Assembly (NCBI GenBank): GCA_964415865.1
Contig: CAYQBY010000004.1
Span: 1-64,000, forward strand
Direction of reading: 5' to 3'
DNA length: 64,000 nt
Source of the DNA: Thiopontia sp964415865
GTDB lineage: Bacteria; Pseudomonadota; Gammaproteobacteria; GCF-002020875
The notes beneath the pieces are model-generated. The model saw nothing but the letters and a program-made list of their open reading frames with translations. It searched no databases and was not told where the DNA came from. Shown piece by piece: positions 46,503-57,503 of this stretch. Positions within the stretch are counted from its first letter, which is position 1, and every line of letters begins with the position of its first letter. Position numbers and translations under genes: made by a program.

Positions 46503-47563
46503 GACAGTTGACGTCGTCGACGTACAGCCTCCGCAAACTCCTCCAGTAGTTCCACCGTTGTATCCCAGCCAATACATGCATCCGTTACACTCTGACCGTA
46601 CACCATCTCACCATCATCACTAATATCCTGCCGTCCAGCAACCAGGTGGCTCTCAACCATTACCCCCATAATATTGCCGTTACCATGCTGAATCTGGTGT
46701 GCAACATCACTGCCGACATCAATTTGTCGCCTGTAATCCTTGCGACTGTTGGCATGACTTAGATCAATCATCAACCGTCTATTTTGTTCTGCATTCTCTA
46801 GATACTTAACTGCATCCTCTACGCTTTCAGCATCATAATTGGGGTGCTCGTCACCACCTCGCAGAATGACATGACAGTCCTTGTTGCCAGTTGTGGAAAA
46901 GATTGCCGAGTGTCCATTTTTGGTTACCGAGAGAAAATGGTGAGGTTGTGATGCCGCCCAGATCCCATCAATGGCAATCTGCAGTTTACCGTCTGTTCCA
47001 TTCTTGAAACCTACCGGGCAGGATAGTCCAGATGCCAGCTCCCTATGCACCTGACTCTCTGTTGTGCGTGCACCAATAGCACCCCAACTAATCAGATCAG
47101 CCACATATTGTGGAGTAATCAAATCAAGAAATTCTGTTGCTGCCGGCACACCGCGATTATTAATCTCAAGCAACACCTCACGCGCCAGAGAGACACCCTT
47201 GTTAATGTCAAAACTCTGATCAAGATCTGGGTCATTAATCAATCCTTTCCAGCCAACACGGGTACGCGGCTTTTCAAAATAGACACGCATCACAATCACC
47301 AGATCATCACGCAGATGATCTCGAATGCTGACAAGTCGGTCAGCATACTCCTTAGCGGCCTCAACATCATGAATGGAACAAGGGCCAACAATCACCACCA
47401 ACCTGTCATCTTTACCCTGAAGCACCTGATGAATTGTATTTCTTGTGTCCCAAACTGTCTGGGATGCCTGTTCGGTAATTTGGTGCTGACGATGGACCTC
47501 ATCGGGCGCTGCAATCTCTTGCATTCCCTCGATACGAAGGTCATCCGTATTGTGCATCACCAT
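46499..47563 (-). CDS. aroG: 3-deoxy-7-phosphoheptulonate (DAHP) synthase, class I
   Basis: A 354-residue AroFGH-type enzyme condensing PEP and erythrose 4-phosphate to start the shikimate path. It has VVIVGPCSIHDVEAAKEYA, MRVYFEKPRTRVGWKGLINDP, WGAIGARTTESQVHRELASGLS, and LSHANSRKDYRRQ. Which of the feedback-regulated isozymes (Phe, Tyr or Trp) it corresponds to cannot be told by eye. Coupled to yidD by a 4-bp overlap. Confidence 0.94.
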   Translation of the reverse strand: MVMHNTDDLRIEGMQEIAAPDEVHRQHQITEQASQTVWDTRNTIHQVLQGKDDRLVVIVGPCSIHDVEAAKEYADRLVSIRDHLRDDLVIVMRVYFEKPRTRVGWKGLINDPDLDQSFDINKGVSLAREVLLEINNRGVPAATEFLDLITPQYVADLISWGAIGARTTESQVHRELASGLSCPVGFKNGTDGKLQIAIDGIWAASQPHHFLSVTKNGHSAIFSTTGNKDCHVILRGGDEHPNYDAESVEDAVKYLENAEQNRRLMIDLSHANSRKDYRRQIDVGSDVAHQIQHGNGNIMGVMVESHLVAGRQDISDDGEMVYGQSVTDACIGWDTTVELLEEFAEAVRRRRQLS

Positions 47564-47659
47564 CTTTTTCTGCTCCAGATCTCTAACTCAACTCGATAAG
47601 GCATCTATTTTACTGGATTGTGTAAACTCATGCCTCAGTTACGCTATCACATTCACCAA

Positions 47660-50600
47660 TTAATCCACCCATACCCGAGCATTTCTGAACATTCTCATCC
47701 AGGGAGCATCCTCGCCCCAACCATCTGGATACCATGAGTGCTGCGCACTACGGAATACCCGCTCTGGATGAGGCATCATGATGGTAAAGCGGCCATCTGC
47801 CGTTGTGTAACCTGTCTCACCATTCACAGACCCATTTGGGTTAAGCGGATATGTCTCTGTTGGATTTCCATAGTGATCCACGTAACGTAGTGCCAACTGA
47901 GCCTGTTGCTGCTTTTCTGTATCAGAGAACTCAACTCTTCCCTCACCATGAGCAACCGCAACTGGAACCCTTGTGCCAGCCATTCCCTGAAGGAATATTG
48001 AGGGTGATTCAACAACCTCAACCAACGAGAATCGTCCCTCAAACTGCTCTGACCTGTTGCGTACAAAACGCGGCCAGTGCTCGGCACCAGGAATCAATTC
48101 ATGAATAACAGACATCATCTGACAACCATTACATACACCCAGACCAAAGGTATCACTGCGCGCAAAGAACTGGCTAAACTGATCACGCACCCGGGCATTA
48201 AAGAGAATTGATTTGGCCCACCCCTCTCCAGCACCCAATACATCACCATAAGAGAAACCACCACAAGCAACCAATCCACGGAACTGGGAAAGATCCACGC
48301 GCCCTGCCAGCAGATCACTCATATGTACATCCTGGCAATCAAAACCTGCCTTATCAAATGCTACTGCCATCTCCACCTGACCATTCACGCCCTGTTCTCG
48401 AAGAATGGCCATTGGTGGCCGCACATCGCTCTGAATAAATGGCGCGGCAATATCGTCTTCAGGATTGAATGATGTCGCAATAGTCATACCAGGATCATTA
48501 GCATCCTGTAGAAGATCAAATTCCTGATCCGCACAATCTGAATTATCACGTAGTCTCTGCATCTGCCAGCTGGTCTCTGACCAGGCCCGCTGCAGATCGA
48601 TACGGCTCTCATCAATAATGAGCTCACCGTTATGACGTGCTGTGATTCTGTCATTATCAGATAGTGTTCCAAGCACATGGGTATGACTAAACAACCCATA
48701 TTCACGCAACTTCTTCTGCACAGATTCCATATCAGAATGTCTGATCTGAACTACTGCACCCAATTCCTCATTGAATAGTGATGCAACCGGATCATCACCA
48801 AGATCATCCAGTAACAGCGATATTCCAACATGACCAGCAAATGCCATCTCACAAAGGGTAGTAAATAGCCCACCATCAGAACGGTCATGATATGCCAGAA
48901 TCTGATCATCCTCATTCATCGACTGAACAAGGGCGAAAAAGTGGCGCATCGCCTCTGGATCACTCAGATCAGGGGCATGGTCTCCCACCTGTTTATAAAC
49001 CTGGGCGAGCGCAGAGCCACCAAGACGATTAGCCCCCTTGCCAAGATCAATTAGCAGTAGATCACTATCTCCTGCATCAGTCATCAATTGTGGTGTTAGG
49101 GTCTTGCGCACATCCTTACAAGGGGCAAAAGCACATGCAATCAGTGAGAGTGGTGCGGTAACTGAACGTTTCTCGCCATCCTGCTCCCAGACACTTTTCA
49201 TCGACATGGAATCCTTGCCAACCGGAATAGCTATATCAAGTTTTTGACAGAGATCAGATACCGCCTTTACTGTATCAAATAACGCCGCATCCTCACCCGG
49301 ATGACCCGCTGGGGCCATCCAGTTGGCAGAGAACCGAACCTGATCCAATGAGTTGATTCTACTTGCTGCAATATTGGTCAAGGCCTCACCAATAGCCATA
49401 CGGCCTGACGCTGCAGGATGGATGAGTGCTGTTGGAGCAGACTCACCCAATGCTGTAGTCTCACCCGTATAAACATCATAGCTGGTTGCAGTAACTGCAA
49501 CATCGGCAACAGGTACCTGCCATGGTCCCACCATCTGATCCCGTGCTACCAGACCTGTCACCGTACGGTCACCAATCGTTACCAGAAATGATTTATTGGC
49601 AACTGTAGGCAGCCGCAACACCCTGTAGATAGCCTCCACGAGATTAATCTTGCTGCTGTCAAATACGGCTTTATGAAATGTCTTGTGCTGCACATTACGC
49701 AACATTTTTGGTGGTTTACCAAACAACACATCCATTGGTAGATCAATTGGCGTATTGTCAAAATGGCCGTCACCCAGAACCAGTTTCTGCTCTTTGGTAG
49801 CCTCACCAATTACCGCATATGGACAACGCTCGCGCTCACAAAGTGCACGAAACTGCTCCATACGTGATGTTTCAATAGCCAGAATGTAACGCTCCTGAGC
49901 CTCATTACACCATATCTCCAGTGGGGACATGCCAGGTTCATCATTAAGTACGGTACGCAACTCAAAACTACCGCCACGTCCACAATCATTCACAATCTCT
50001 GGTACTGCATTGGATAATCCACCAGCCCCCACATCATGAATTGAGACAATAGGGTTTTCATCCATCTGCCAACAGCGATCAATCACCTCCTGGCACCGTC
50101 GCTCCATCTCAGGGTTGCCTCGCTGTACAGAGGCAAAATCCAGGCTCTCTGAGCTACTGCCACTGGTCATTGATGAGGCAGCTCCACCCCCCAAACCAAT
50201 CAACATGGCAGGGCCACCCAGTACAACAATCTGTGTACCTGATGGAATCTCATTTTTCTCTACATCATTGCGCCTTATATTGCCCATACCTCCAGCCAAC
50301 ATGATGGGCTTGTGGTATCCACGCAACTCTTCACCTTCTGGACCAGCCACCCTCTCCTCAAAGGTTCTGAAGTAACCATGGATGGCTGGACGCCCAAACT
50401 CATTATTGAATGCAGCCGCCCCAATTGGAGCCTCCAACATAATATCCAGTGCTGAGACAATCCTTGATGGCTTGCCATGATCCTGCTCCCAAGGCTGCTC
50501 AGCACCAGGAATCCTCAGGTTTGAGACTGAATAACCAGAGAGCCCTGCCTTTGGTTTGGAGCCACGTCCTGTAGCACCACCATCTCTAATTTCCCCACCA

Positions 50601-51535
50601 GCTCCGGTCGCAGCCCCAGGAAATGGAGAAATTGCGGTCGGATGGTTATGGGTTTCAGCTTTGTAGACAATATCAATCTGCTCTTCTGTTGATCCGTAAC
50701 TGGCACTATCCCAGCGAGGAAAGAATCTACCTCCACCAAAGCCCTCAATAACTGCGGCATTATCCTTATACGCAGAGAGCACGCCTTCAGAATTGTTCCT
50801 ATGGGTGTCACGAATCATTCCAAACAGGGTCTCATTACGCTGTTCACCATCAATAATCCAGTCCGCATTAAATATCTTGTGACGACAGTGCTCTGAGTTT
50901 GCCTGGGCAAACATCATCAGCTCTATATCATTTGGGTTTCTCTCCATGGTCTTGAAGTTTTCCACCAGATAATCAATTTCATCATCTGCCAGAGCAAGTC
51001 CAAGTGAGGCATTAGCCTCTTCCAGCGCACTCTTACCACCACCAAGAATATCAACACTCATCACGGCTGTAGGCTCAGTTGTGGTGAAGAGAGCCTCAGC
51101 ATCTGACACCTCCTCCAGTACGGTCTCAGTCATCCGATCATGAATCAGGGAAAAGAGCTTTGCCTCATCATCAACACTTAACTCACCATCAATCTCCAGT
51201 CCCCACTCAACCCCGCGCTCAACCCTGTGAACCTCGCTCAAACCACAGTTATTGGCAATATCCGTGGCCTTGCTGGCCCATGGGGATATGGTTCCAAGAC
51301 GAGGGACAACAATTAATCTTCTGCCTCTCAGTGATGTCTCTGTATGTGCCGGGCCATACTCCAGCAACTTCTCCAGAATCATCTGCTTTTCTTCATTTAT
51401 TGACATATGAAGGTCAATAAAGTGGAGCCATTGAGTTGTTATTCCTTTAACTGCCGGCAATTCACTGGAGAACAGTTTCTCCATCTTTCCCAATTTGAAT
51501 CGGGAAAGTGCCGGACCACCCTTGATGACTAACAT
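47660..51535 (-). CDS. purL: Phosphoribosylformylglycinamidine synthase (single chain)
   Basis: A 1291-residue enzyme of purine synthesis. An N-terminal PurS-like domain leads into two PurM-type halves ([33 protein letters not shown]; second half [20 protein letters not shown] with [13 protein letters not shown]). A C-terminal glutaminase domain (about 1035-1291) has [17 protein letters not shown] and the catalytic Cys in [12 protein letters not shown]. Full length for the gammaproteobacterial form. It stands 25 bp after the MBL-fold gene on the same strand. Confidence 0.98.
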   Translation of the reverse strand: MLVIKGGPALSRFKLGKMEKLFSSELPAVKGITTQWLHFIDLHMSINEEKQMILEKLLEYGPAHTETSLRGRRLIVVPRLGTISPWASKATDIANNCGLSEVHRVERGVEWGLEIDGELSVDDEAKLFSLIHDRMTETVLEEVSDAEALFTTTEPTAVMSVDILGGGKSALEEANASLGLALADDEIDYLVENFKTMERNPNDIELMMFAQANSEHCRHKIFNADWIIDGEQRNETLFGMIRDTHRNNSEGVLSAYKDNAAVIEGFGGGRFFPRWDSASYGSTEEQIDIVYKAETHNHPTAISPFPGAATGAGGEIRDGGATGRGSKPKAGLSGYSVSNLRIPGAEQPWEQDHGKPSRIVSALDIMLEAPIGAAAFNNEFGRPAIHGYFRTFEERVAGPEGEELRGYHKPIMLAGGMGNIRRNDVEKNEIPSGTQIVVLGGPAMLIGLGGGAASSMTSGSSSESLDFASVQRGNPEMERRCQEVIDRCWQMDENPIVSIHDVGAGGLSNAVPEIVNDCGRGGSFELRTVLNDEPGMSPLEIWCNEAQERYILAIETSRMEQFRALCERERCPYAVIGEATKEQKLVLGDGHFDNTPIDLPMDVLFGKPPKMLRNVQHKTFHKAVFDSSKINLVEAIYRVLRLPTVANKSFLVTIGDRTVTGLVARDQMVGPWQVPVADVAVTATSYDVYTGETTALGESAPTALIHPAASGRMAIGEALTNIAASRINSLDQVRFSANWMAPAGHPGEDAALFDTVKAVSDLCQKLDIAIPVGKDSMSMKSVWEQDGEKRSVTAPLSLIACAFAPCKDVRKTLTPQLMTDAGDSDLLLIDLGKGANRLGGSALAQVYKQVGDHAPDLSDPEAMRHFFALVQSMNEDDQILAYHDRSDGGLFTTLCEMAFAGHVGISLLLDDLGDDPVASLFNEELGAVVQIRHSDMESVQKKLREYGLFSHTHVLGTLSDNDRITARHNGELIIDESRIDLQRAWSETSWQMQRLRDNSDCADQEFDLLQDANDPGMTIATSFNPEDDIAAPFIQSDVRPPMAILREQGVNGQVEMAVAFDKAGFDCQDVHMSDLLAGRVDLSQFRGLVACGGFSYGDVLGAGEGWAKSILFNARVRDQFSQFFARSDTFGLGVCNGCQMMSVIHELIPGAEHWPRFVRNRSEQFEGRFSLVEVVESPSIFLQGMAGTRVPVAVAHGEGRVEFSDTEKQQQAQLALRYVDHYGNPTETYPLNPNGSVNGETGYTTADGRFTIMMPHPERVFRSAQHSWYPDGWGEDAPWMRMFRNARVWVD

Positions 51536-51560
51536 GCAATTATCCCTTTATAACAATTAA

Positions 51561-52328
51561 TCAAGCCACATCTCTCCATCCCAATCCATCCTGTTGATTG
51601 GCCATGGACACCCATTTTTTCTCACACCCTAAAGCATCACTGACAGCTGATAGAGCTCGCTCTTTACAATTATTCTGCTCACTCAGGTGCATTACCGCAA
51701 TGTGCTGGAGTGCAGACACATCTATTTCACCCAGTAGTGCTGCTGCCTGTTGATTGCTTAGATGCCCAAACCTTCCCCTCACTCTTTTTTTCAGCGAGTA
51801 TGGATATGGCCCTGCATCCAACATGTCCGGGTCATAGTTGCACTCAAGCATCAAGGCATCACAACCGTCCAGTTGCCGTCTAATATATGGAGAGATCTCT
51901 CCTGTGTCAGTTAATAGTCCAACCCGACTAGCCCCATCGGAAAAGGTAAACTGCACAGGCTCCTCTGCATCATGTGAGACATGAAAAGGGGTTACCTCTA
52001 TGGCACCAATAGAGAAGCACTCATCGCCACCAATCACCCTGACAGAATCAAACAGACCATGTCTACGCTCTGCCTCTGCTGCAGTGCCTGATGTCATCCA
52101 AACTGAACAACCTCTCTTTTTTGCCGCTCGTCTGACCCCACCCAGATGGTCTCCATGCTCATGGGTAACCAGAATTGCATCAATCTCATCCAGACTCTTC
52201 CCCAGACGCTGCAGACGAATCTCTGTCTGTTTCAGGGAGAATCCACAATCAACAAGAATCGTAGTGCCATCTGACTCCAGTAGCGTCCCATTACCCTTGC
52301 TGCCACTTCCCAGAGAGGCAAATCTCAT
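51561..52328 (-). CDS. MBL-fold metallohydrolase, YycJ/WalJ-like
   Basis: A 255-residue metallo-beta-lactamase-fold protein with GSGSKGNGTLLESDGTTILVDCGFS, metal motif THEHGDHLGG, a second metal-site HVSHDAEEPVQF and MLECNYDPDML. This pattern fits the YycJ type, related to predicted exonucleases. Substrate unproven. It is 3 bp downstream of bamC. Confidence 0.85.
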   Translation of the reverse strand: MRFASLGSGSKGNGTLLESDGTTILVDCGFSLKQTEIRLQRLGKSLDEIDAILVTHEHGDHLGGVRRAAKKRGCSVWMTSGTAAEAERRHGLFDSVRVIGGDECFSIGAIEVTPFHVSHDAEEPVQFTFSDGASRVGLLTDTGEISPYIRRQLDGCDALMLECNYDPDMLDAGPYPYSLKKRVRGRFGHLSNQQAAALLGEIDVSALQHIAVMHLSEQNNCKERALSAVSDALGCEKKWVSMANQQDGLGWRDVA

Positions 52329-52331
52329 CTG

Positions 52332-53483
52332 TTACTTCAACTGTTCATGCAGCACGGTAAGAATACGACCAGCTGTACCAGAGTTATCCGGTTCACCTTC
52401 TGAATTGAGAACAATAATCCTGCTTACCTCATCATGAGACTCTATGCGAATCTGGTACTCACCCTCTTCCGGTTGATCCTCACCATCCCAGAATTTCAGT
52501 TTATCCAGAATACCGTCCTGCTCATTATCCTTGAATGGATCTATATAACGAACATAGTAGATCCCCTTGGAACGATCACGATCCTCAACTGTAAATCCAA
52601 CCCGATCCAACGCATGACCAGTACGTCGCCAAGTACGGGGGAACCCCTCTTTGACCAGTACAAATTTCTCGCCCTCTGCAGTATCCACAATTCTGGCACG
52701 CTCGACAATCCCCTTACCCTCCAGACCAGCCAGAGCAGTATTGGCTCTAGTTGCCTCCATACCGAGGAATGACATGATTCTGCTCAAGAGCTCCGCCTCA
52801 AGCTCTGGCATTGCTGGGTGAGGCTGCCAGACAAAGGACTCTCCAGATGCAACCTCTTCCATTCGACGATGACTCAGGTAGAGCTCTGTAACCCCATCCT
52901 GGTCGGTACGCTCCAGCCGTATTCTGAACTTGTCTCGTGTTCCCGTGGAGTAGAGCATATCTAGTGCTTTACCAAGGATATTACGAATTGGCCCCTCTTT
53001 AATCTCCGCACGATTCTCTGCCCAATCAGTCTCCATAATACCGATCCTGGGATCCTCACGCTCAATCATGAACCCATTCTTCAGCCAAAATTCACGCAGC
53101 TTGGACCACAACTGTTCTGGGGTTGCATTGATCACCAACCAACGTTGATCACCGTCCTTGATCACCTGAATCTCTTTCTGTACCGGCATTACCTCCTGAG
53201 AATTCTCCAGCACACCACCAACCCCGCCATCAGCCTCATAACCCTTGAGTGAGGTAACACCTCCTGGAATCTGGTAAAGATCCTGAATTGTTGAGGTAGT
53301 CAAATCTGGCGGGATATCAAGTGGCTCTGTCTCCACTGCACTCTCATAGCTTAGCTCCTTCTTGTAGGCCTGGTACTTCTCTACAGTTGTATCCACTGTG
53401 CTACAGGAGATAAGCGAAAGAGACCCCAGCAAAATTACAGTTCCAGAAAGAAGATCTCTACGATTCATAGTTGTTATTTTCAT
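52332..53483 (-). CDS. bamC: Outer membrane assembly factor BamC
   Basis: A 383-residue lipoprotein of the BAM complex. The signal peptide ends in lipobox LISC (Cys about 27). Then come a disordered BamD-binding stretch (about 28-110, PLDIPPDLTTSTIQDLYQIP) and two helix-grip domains (about 115-235 and 245-365). The dapA-bamC order is the classic arrangement, with a 22-bp gap. Confidence 0.9.
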   Translation of the reverse strand: MKITTMNRRDLLSGTVILLGSLSLISCSTVDTTVEKYQAYKKELSYESAVETEPLDIPPDLTTSTIQDLYQIPGGVTSLKGYEADGGVGGVLENSQEVMPVQKEIQVIKDGDQRWLVINATPEQLWSKLREFWLKNGFMIEREDPRIGIMETDWAENRAEIKEGPIRNILGKALDMLYSTGTRDKFRIRLERTDQDGVTELYLSHRRMEEVASGESFVWQPHPAMPELEAELLSRIMSFLGMEATRANTALAGLEGKGIVERARIVDTAEGEKFVLVKEGFPRTWRRTGHALDRVGFTVEDRDRSKGIYYVRYIDPFKDNEQDGILDKLKFWDGEDQPEEGEYQIRIESHDEVSRIIVLNSEGEPDNSGTAGRILTVLHEQLK

Positions 53484-53505
53484 CTTTTGTATGGTTACTT
53501 TTTTA

Positions 53506-54387
53506 TTAATTCACTTTAGCAGCACTTATTGCATTCTTGATGGCAGATCGATACACCTCAGATAGAGGGGTAAGTGGAAGACGTATACCCTCTGCAATCA
53601 TCCCCATCTCATGCAGCGCCCACTTGACCGGAATAGGGTTTGCCTCGAGAAACAGATCACGGTGCAGTGACTTCAGTGGTTCATTGATTGCGTGTGCCTG
53701 TTCACTGTCTCCATTCATTGCCGCCATACACATCTCATGCATCTGTCGTGGAGCAACATTAGCTGTTACCGAGATGGTTCCATGCCCCCCCTGAAGAATA
53801 AAATCAGTACAGGTAGAATCATCCCCACTATAGATCTCGAACCCATACTCACTCAGCGTACGGATCGGCTCAATCCTTTCAAGATCACCAGTTGCCTCTT
53901 TGACCCCAATAATATTTGGAATTGTAGACAATCTGCCAATAGTCTCTGGGAGCATGTCACAGGCTGTGCGCCCAGGCACATTGTAGAGAATCTGTGGAAT
54001 ATCAACCGCCTCGGCAACTGCCTTATAGTGCAGATAGAGCCCTTCCTGTGTCGGCTTATTGTAGTACGGTGTCACCAGAAGAGCGGCATCTGCCCCCTGC
54101 TCTTTTGCACATCTAGTCAGATCAATAGCCTCCCGGGTCGAGTTGGCTCCGGTGCCAGCTATAACTGGTACACGACCATTGGATTTATTAATGACTCGCT
54201 GAATAACCTGACAATGCTCACTCTCATTAAGAGTGGCTGACTCCCCGGTTGTACCTACGGCAACAATGGCATCTGTCCCGCTCTCAACATGAAATTCAAC
54301 CAGCTGATCCAGTGCCTCCCAATCCAGCCCACCATCGGGGCGCATAGGTGTAACCAGTGCAACCATACTTCCTTGAAACATCGACAT
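53506..54387 (-). CDS. dapA: 4-hydroxy-tetrahydrodipicolinate synthase
   Basis: A 293-residue TIM-barrel aldolase of lysine and diaminopimelate synthesis. It has VGTTGESATLNESEH, LLVTPYYNKPTQEGL with the catalytic Tyr, VPGRTACDML and the Schiff-base Lys in IIGVKEATGDLERI. It is divergent from the ACT-domain gene (83 bp between starts). Confidence 0.97.
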   Translation of the reverse strand: MSMFQGSMVALVTPMRPDGGLDWEALDQLVEFHVESGTDAIVAVGTTGESATLNESEHCQVIQRVINKSNGRVPVIAGTGANSTREAIDLTRCAKEQGADAALLVTPYYNKPTQEGLYLHYKAVAEAVDIPQILYNVPGRTACDMLPETIGRLSTIPNIIGVKEATGDLERIEPIRTLSEYGFEIYSGDDSTCTDFILQGGHGTISVTANVAPRQMHEMCMAAMNGDSEQAHAINEPLKSLHRDLFLEANPIPVKWALHEMGMIAEGIRLPLTPLSEVYRSAIKNAISAAKVN

Positions 54388-54470
54388 TACTCTCTTCTAT
54401 AAAATGTTTTCTCTAAACTGCAGATGGTACTTCTGCAAAGGTGCAGTGACAAGATATACTCTCCAATACT

Positions 54471-55034
54471 ATGGAAAAGAAATCATCAGCCAACCCATCA
54501 CAAACGGCAACCGATAATCTTGTTATTACTGCAATCGGCAAGGATCGTCCAGGCATTATCAACGAGCTCTCCAGAATTGTACTGGAGCAGAAGGGAAATG
54601 TCGTCGATAGCAGAATGACTGTGCTTGGTGGTGAGTTTGCCATCCTGTTGCTGGTCTCCGGAAAATGGGACACCATTGCACGTCTAGAGTCCACTCTACC
54701 AAAATTTCAGGATAAGCTGGAGCTCACTATTCTGACTAAAAGAACCTCGGATCGGCCAATAAAACATGAACACCTGCCATATCATGTGGAGGTTATCTCA
54801 ATTGACCACCCAGGAATTGTCTACAAGGTGGCGGACTTCTTCTCCTCACGTCAGATCAACGTGGAGGAGATGAATACAAGCAGTCATCATGCACCCCATA
54901 CAGGGACTCCAATGTTTGTACTAAACATGGTTCTTGGAGTTCCCAGAAAAGAGTCAATAACCCAGCTCAGAGAAAATTTTCTCGACTTCTGTGACTCACA
55001 AAATCTTGATGGGCTGCTAGAGCCAATCAAATAA
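54471..55034 (+). CDS. gcvR: ACT-domain protein, GcvR-like glycine cleavage repressor
   Basis: A 187-residue protein of two ACT domains (about 16-90 ITAIGKDRPGIINELSRIVLEQKGNVVDS; about 100-180 EVISIDHPGIVYKVADFFSSRQINVEEM). In E. coli GcvR binds glycine and blocks GcvA. No GcvA-type regulator is adjacent, and the gcv operon 4-8 kb away has a glycine riboswitch, so what this protein controls here is open. Single gene, divergent from dapA, converging with the AI-2E family permease. Confidence 0.8.
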   Translation: MEKKSSANPSQTATDNLVITAIGKDRPGIINELSRIVLEQKGNVVDSRMTVLGGEFAILLLVSGKWDTIARLESTLPKFQDKLELTILTKRTSDRPIKHEHLPYHVEVISIDHPGIVYKVADFFSSRQINVEEMNTSSHHAPHTGTPMFVLNMVLGVPRKESITQLRENFLDFCDSQNLDGLLEPIK

Positions 55035-55037
55035 AAA

Positions 55038-56105
55038 TCAGACTGATGGGGATGGCTGATCCAGGGTTGGCCATGCGGAGATAACTGCCTTGACCAGGGT
55101 TGCCAGGGGAATAGCGAAAAACACCCCCCAGAACCCCCATATCCCCCCGAAGAAGAGAACTGCAACAATAATTGCAACTGGATGAAGATTAACCACCTCT
55201 GAAAAAAGCAGTGGCACCAGGACATTACCATCCAGAGCCTGGATAACCCCGTAAATCAACATGATGGTTCCAAACTCCCCACTCCATCCAAACTGGTAGA
55301 AGGCTACTGCAGCCACCGGAATAGTGACGACTGTTGCCCCAACAAATGGCACCAAAACAGAGAGGCCAACCAGAACCCCTAACAACAACGCATATTGCAG
55401 ACCCAAAAATACAAAAGCGATATAGGTTGCACCACCTACAATCAGCATCTCCCAGAACTTGCCACGTATATAGTTGCCAATCTGCAGATCCACCTCACTC
55501 CAAACCTGTTCTGCAAGTGAACGATCATTTGGTAGAAATGCCGTTACCCATGAAAAAAGCTCTCTCTTGTCCTTTAACATAAAGAAAACCAGAAGCGGAA
55601 CCAACACCAGATAAATCAGCATGGTTATTATTCCCGGGATATATCCAAGACTCTTCGCGAGTGCCTGCTGCGCAAATTCTGTCATTGAACGGCTGGCCGC
55701 GTTGGCAATCTCAGTTACCTGCTCCACACTTACGAGAGCGGGATAACTCTCAGGCAACTGGGAGAGCATCTCTCTTCCAGTCTGTACCATTGCCGGCACA
55801 GCAGATAGAAACTGTGTTATCTGTCTGGACAGTAGCGGCAACATCACCACTACCAGAAAAACCATAAAGGTGATGAAGAAGAGATAAATCAGCCAAACGG
55901 ATAGAGATTGATTGGCTCCTCGATGTTGCAGCTGTTCAATTGGGGTATCCATCAAATATGCCAGCACAATGGCTACCAGAACAGGACCCAGGATCTGTCC
56001 AAACCAAATTACCACTGCAAAAACAGTCGTTAACAGAATTAACAGAATCACCAACTGTGGATTGGAAAGTTGGCGCTGAAACCAGTTTGAAAAGATATTA
56101 TTCAT
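55038..56105 (-). CDS. AI-2E family transporter (PerM/YhhT-like)
   Basis: A 355-residue inner-membrane protein with about eight helices and the UPF0118-type pattern: N-terminal helix pair, a central amphipathic region (LPESYPALVSVEQV) and late GNVLVPLLFSEVVNLHPVAIIVAVLFFGGIWGFWGVFFAIPLA. I chose ATG 56105, which overlaps the upstream stop by 8 bp; the frame continues 16 codons up inside that gene. Family members export varied small solutes or act as Na+/H+ antiporters, so substrate is open. Confidence 0.88.
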   Translation of the reverse strand: MNNIFSNWFQRQLSNPQLVILLILLTTVFAVVIWFGQILGPVLVAIVLAYLMDTPIEQLQHRGANQSLSVWLIYLFFITFMVFLVVVMLPLLSRQITQFLSAVPAMVQTGREMLSQLPESYPALVSVEQVTEIANAASRSMTEFAQQALAKSLGYIPGIITMLIYLVLVPLLVFFMLKDKRELFSWVTAFLPNDRSLAEQVWSEVDLQIGNYIRGKFWEMLIVGGATYIAFVFLGLQYALLLGVLVGLSVLVPFVGATVVTIPVAAVAFYQFGWSGEFGTIMLIYGVIQALDGNVLVPLLFSEVVNLHPVAIIVAVLFFGGIWGFWGVFFAIPLATLVKAVISAWPTLDQPSPSV

Positions 56106-56457
56106 CAAGATATCTCTGATAGTGTAACTGGAAGATCTCCTCCAGCTCATCAATCACCTCGGTTGCCTCACGTCCATTCACCAAATGAGCACTCATCAGA
56201 TCGGCGCTCTGTTTCAGTAGCTTGTCATGGTTCAACATAGGATAAGTCTCCGACAACCTACGGACAGCCGCCACAACCCTCTCACTCTCTGGCCGCGGTA
56301 GATCCTGTGGACTCTCTTTTGCAGATACCTCTGGAAGATCATCAGGCTGAACTCCTCCTCTATCTGTATGCAGAAATGACGCATATCTTAATAATGCATG
56401 ACGATCATCAACACTTAATGCAGAAAACATCTTCTGCAGCTGCTCAAACTCATCCAT
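56098..56457 (-). CDS. Small helical protein of unknown function
   Basis: A 119-residue acidic, soluble protein. Two predicted helical blocks (about 1-32 FEQLQKMFSALSVDDRHALL; about 55-118 ending EELEEIFQLHYQRYLDE type) flank a Pro/Glu-rich linker. No motif I recognise. It is 7 bp after the LysR gene and overlaps the AI-2E family gene, so all three are likely one operon. Confidence 0.75.
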   Translation of the reverse strand: MDEFEQLQKMFSALSVDDRHALLRYASFLHTDRGGVQPDDLPEVSAKESPQDLPRPESERVVAAVRRLSETYPMLNHDKLLKQSADLMSAHLVNGREATEVIDELEEIFQLHYQRYLDE

Positions 56458-56464
56458 CTTTTAA

Positions 56465-57379
56465 TTAACTGGATGCGTCTACCTTGTATGCATCACAATA
56501 CTCTTTGGCAAACTCCAGCAACTCATCCATCGCCCGCAACCTGAATTTCTGTTTCTGATGAACAAAGGAGAATGGACGCACCATATGTGGATCAAGACGA
56601 ATCATCTTGACTGTACCCAATTGCAGCTCTTTCTGGATTGATGCCTTGGAGATAATAGTAATGCCAATCCCTGACTCAACAGCACCCTTTATCGCCTCTG
56701 GACTGCCAAGCTCCATAATAACATTGAGATCAGCAGGATTGACCCCGGCCTCTGTCAGGTAGTCATGGATTACCTCACGCGTGCCAGACCCCTCCTCTCG
56801 CCAGATATATGGATACTCCTTAAGCTGTTCTATCTTGATAGATTCTTTGCTGGCTAGCGGATGACCAGGAGGCACAATCAACACTAACTCGTCCTCACGA
56901 CAGAGATCCAGCTGCAGTTTCTTGTTGGATACAGGCGCCTCAACAATACCCAGATCAATTACATTATTTTCAACCATGGAGACTACGCTATCGGTATTTC
57001 CAACCTTCAGGCGAACCGTAACCGATGGATGCTTCTCGTGAAATCTTCCCAACATGTTGGGCACCATATACTCGGCAATAGTGGTACTTGCCCCCACAAT
57101 CAATACCCCACTTACCTCTCCAGTCATCTCACGAACTGCATTATCCATCTCACCATAGAGATCAAGAATGCGTGCCGCATACTCAAAAACACGTCCACCA
57201 GCCTCGGTAAGGGTTATTCGATTATGGGTGCGATCAAACAGACGGGTATTAAAATAGTCCTCCAGTTGTCGTACCTGAAAGGTGACTGCAGGCTGCGTCA
57301 TATGGAGTGACTCTGCAGCTTTTGTAAAACTGAGCATACGAGCCACGGTGTGAAAAACTTGTAATCTACGGTCTGCCAT
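56465..57379 (-). CDS. LysR family transcriptional regulator
   Basis: A 304-residue regulator. The N-terminal winged helix (1-62) has the LTTR signature FTKAAESLHMTQPAVTFQVRQLE. The effector domain (about 90-300) has a substrate cleft with GASTTIAEYM and REEGSGTREVI. The overall pattern resembles CysB-distant LTTRs in sulfur-oxidising gammaproteobacteria, but the effector cannot be read. Transcribed with the 119-residue protein and permease; 124 bp separate it from the PfkB gene. Confidence 0.9.
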   Translation of the reverse strand: MADRRLQVFHTVARMLSFTKAAESLHMTQPAVTFQVRQLEDYFNTRLFDRTHNRITLTEAGGRVFEYAARILDLYGEMDNAVREMTGEVSGVLIVGASTTIAEYMVPNMLGRFHEKHPSVTVRLKVGNTDSVVSMVENNVIDLGIVEAPVSNKKLQLDLCREDELVLIVPPGHPLASKESIKIEQLKEYPYIWREEGSGTREVIHDYLTEAGVNPADLNVIMELGSPEAIKGAVESGIGITIISKASIQKELQLGTVKMIRLDPHMVRPFSFVHQKQKFRLRAMDELLEFAKEYCDAYKVDASS

Positions 57380-57503
57380 AATCTTTTCCCAAAATTTCTC
57401 CCCTTGGAGAACCTTCCTGATAAAGGGACTTTATAACATAAAAAAGATCAATACTCCAATAGGGAGCATCGTGGCAGTCGTCAACAATAAAACATACAGT
57501 TAC

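Noticed and set aside
47045..47599. A 184-codon plus-strand frame opposite aroG
   Set aside because: Shadow of a conserved enzyme; Cys/His-rich nonsense composition and no start signal.
53692..54240. A 182-codon plus-strand frame opposite dapA
   Set aside because: Entirely within the dapA coding region, no domain pattern.
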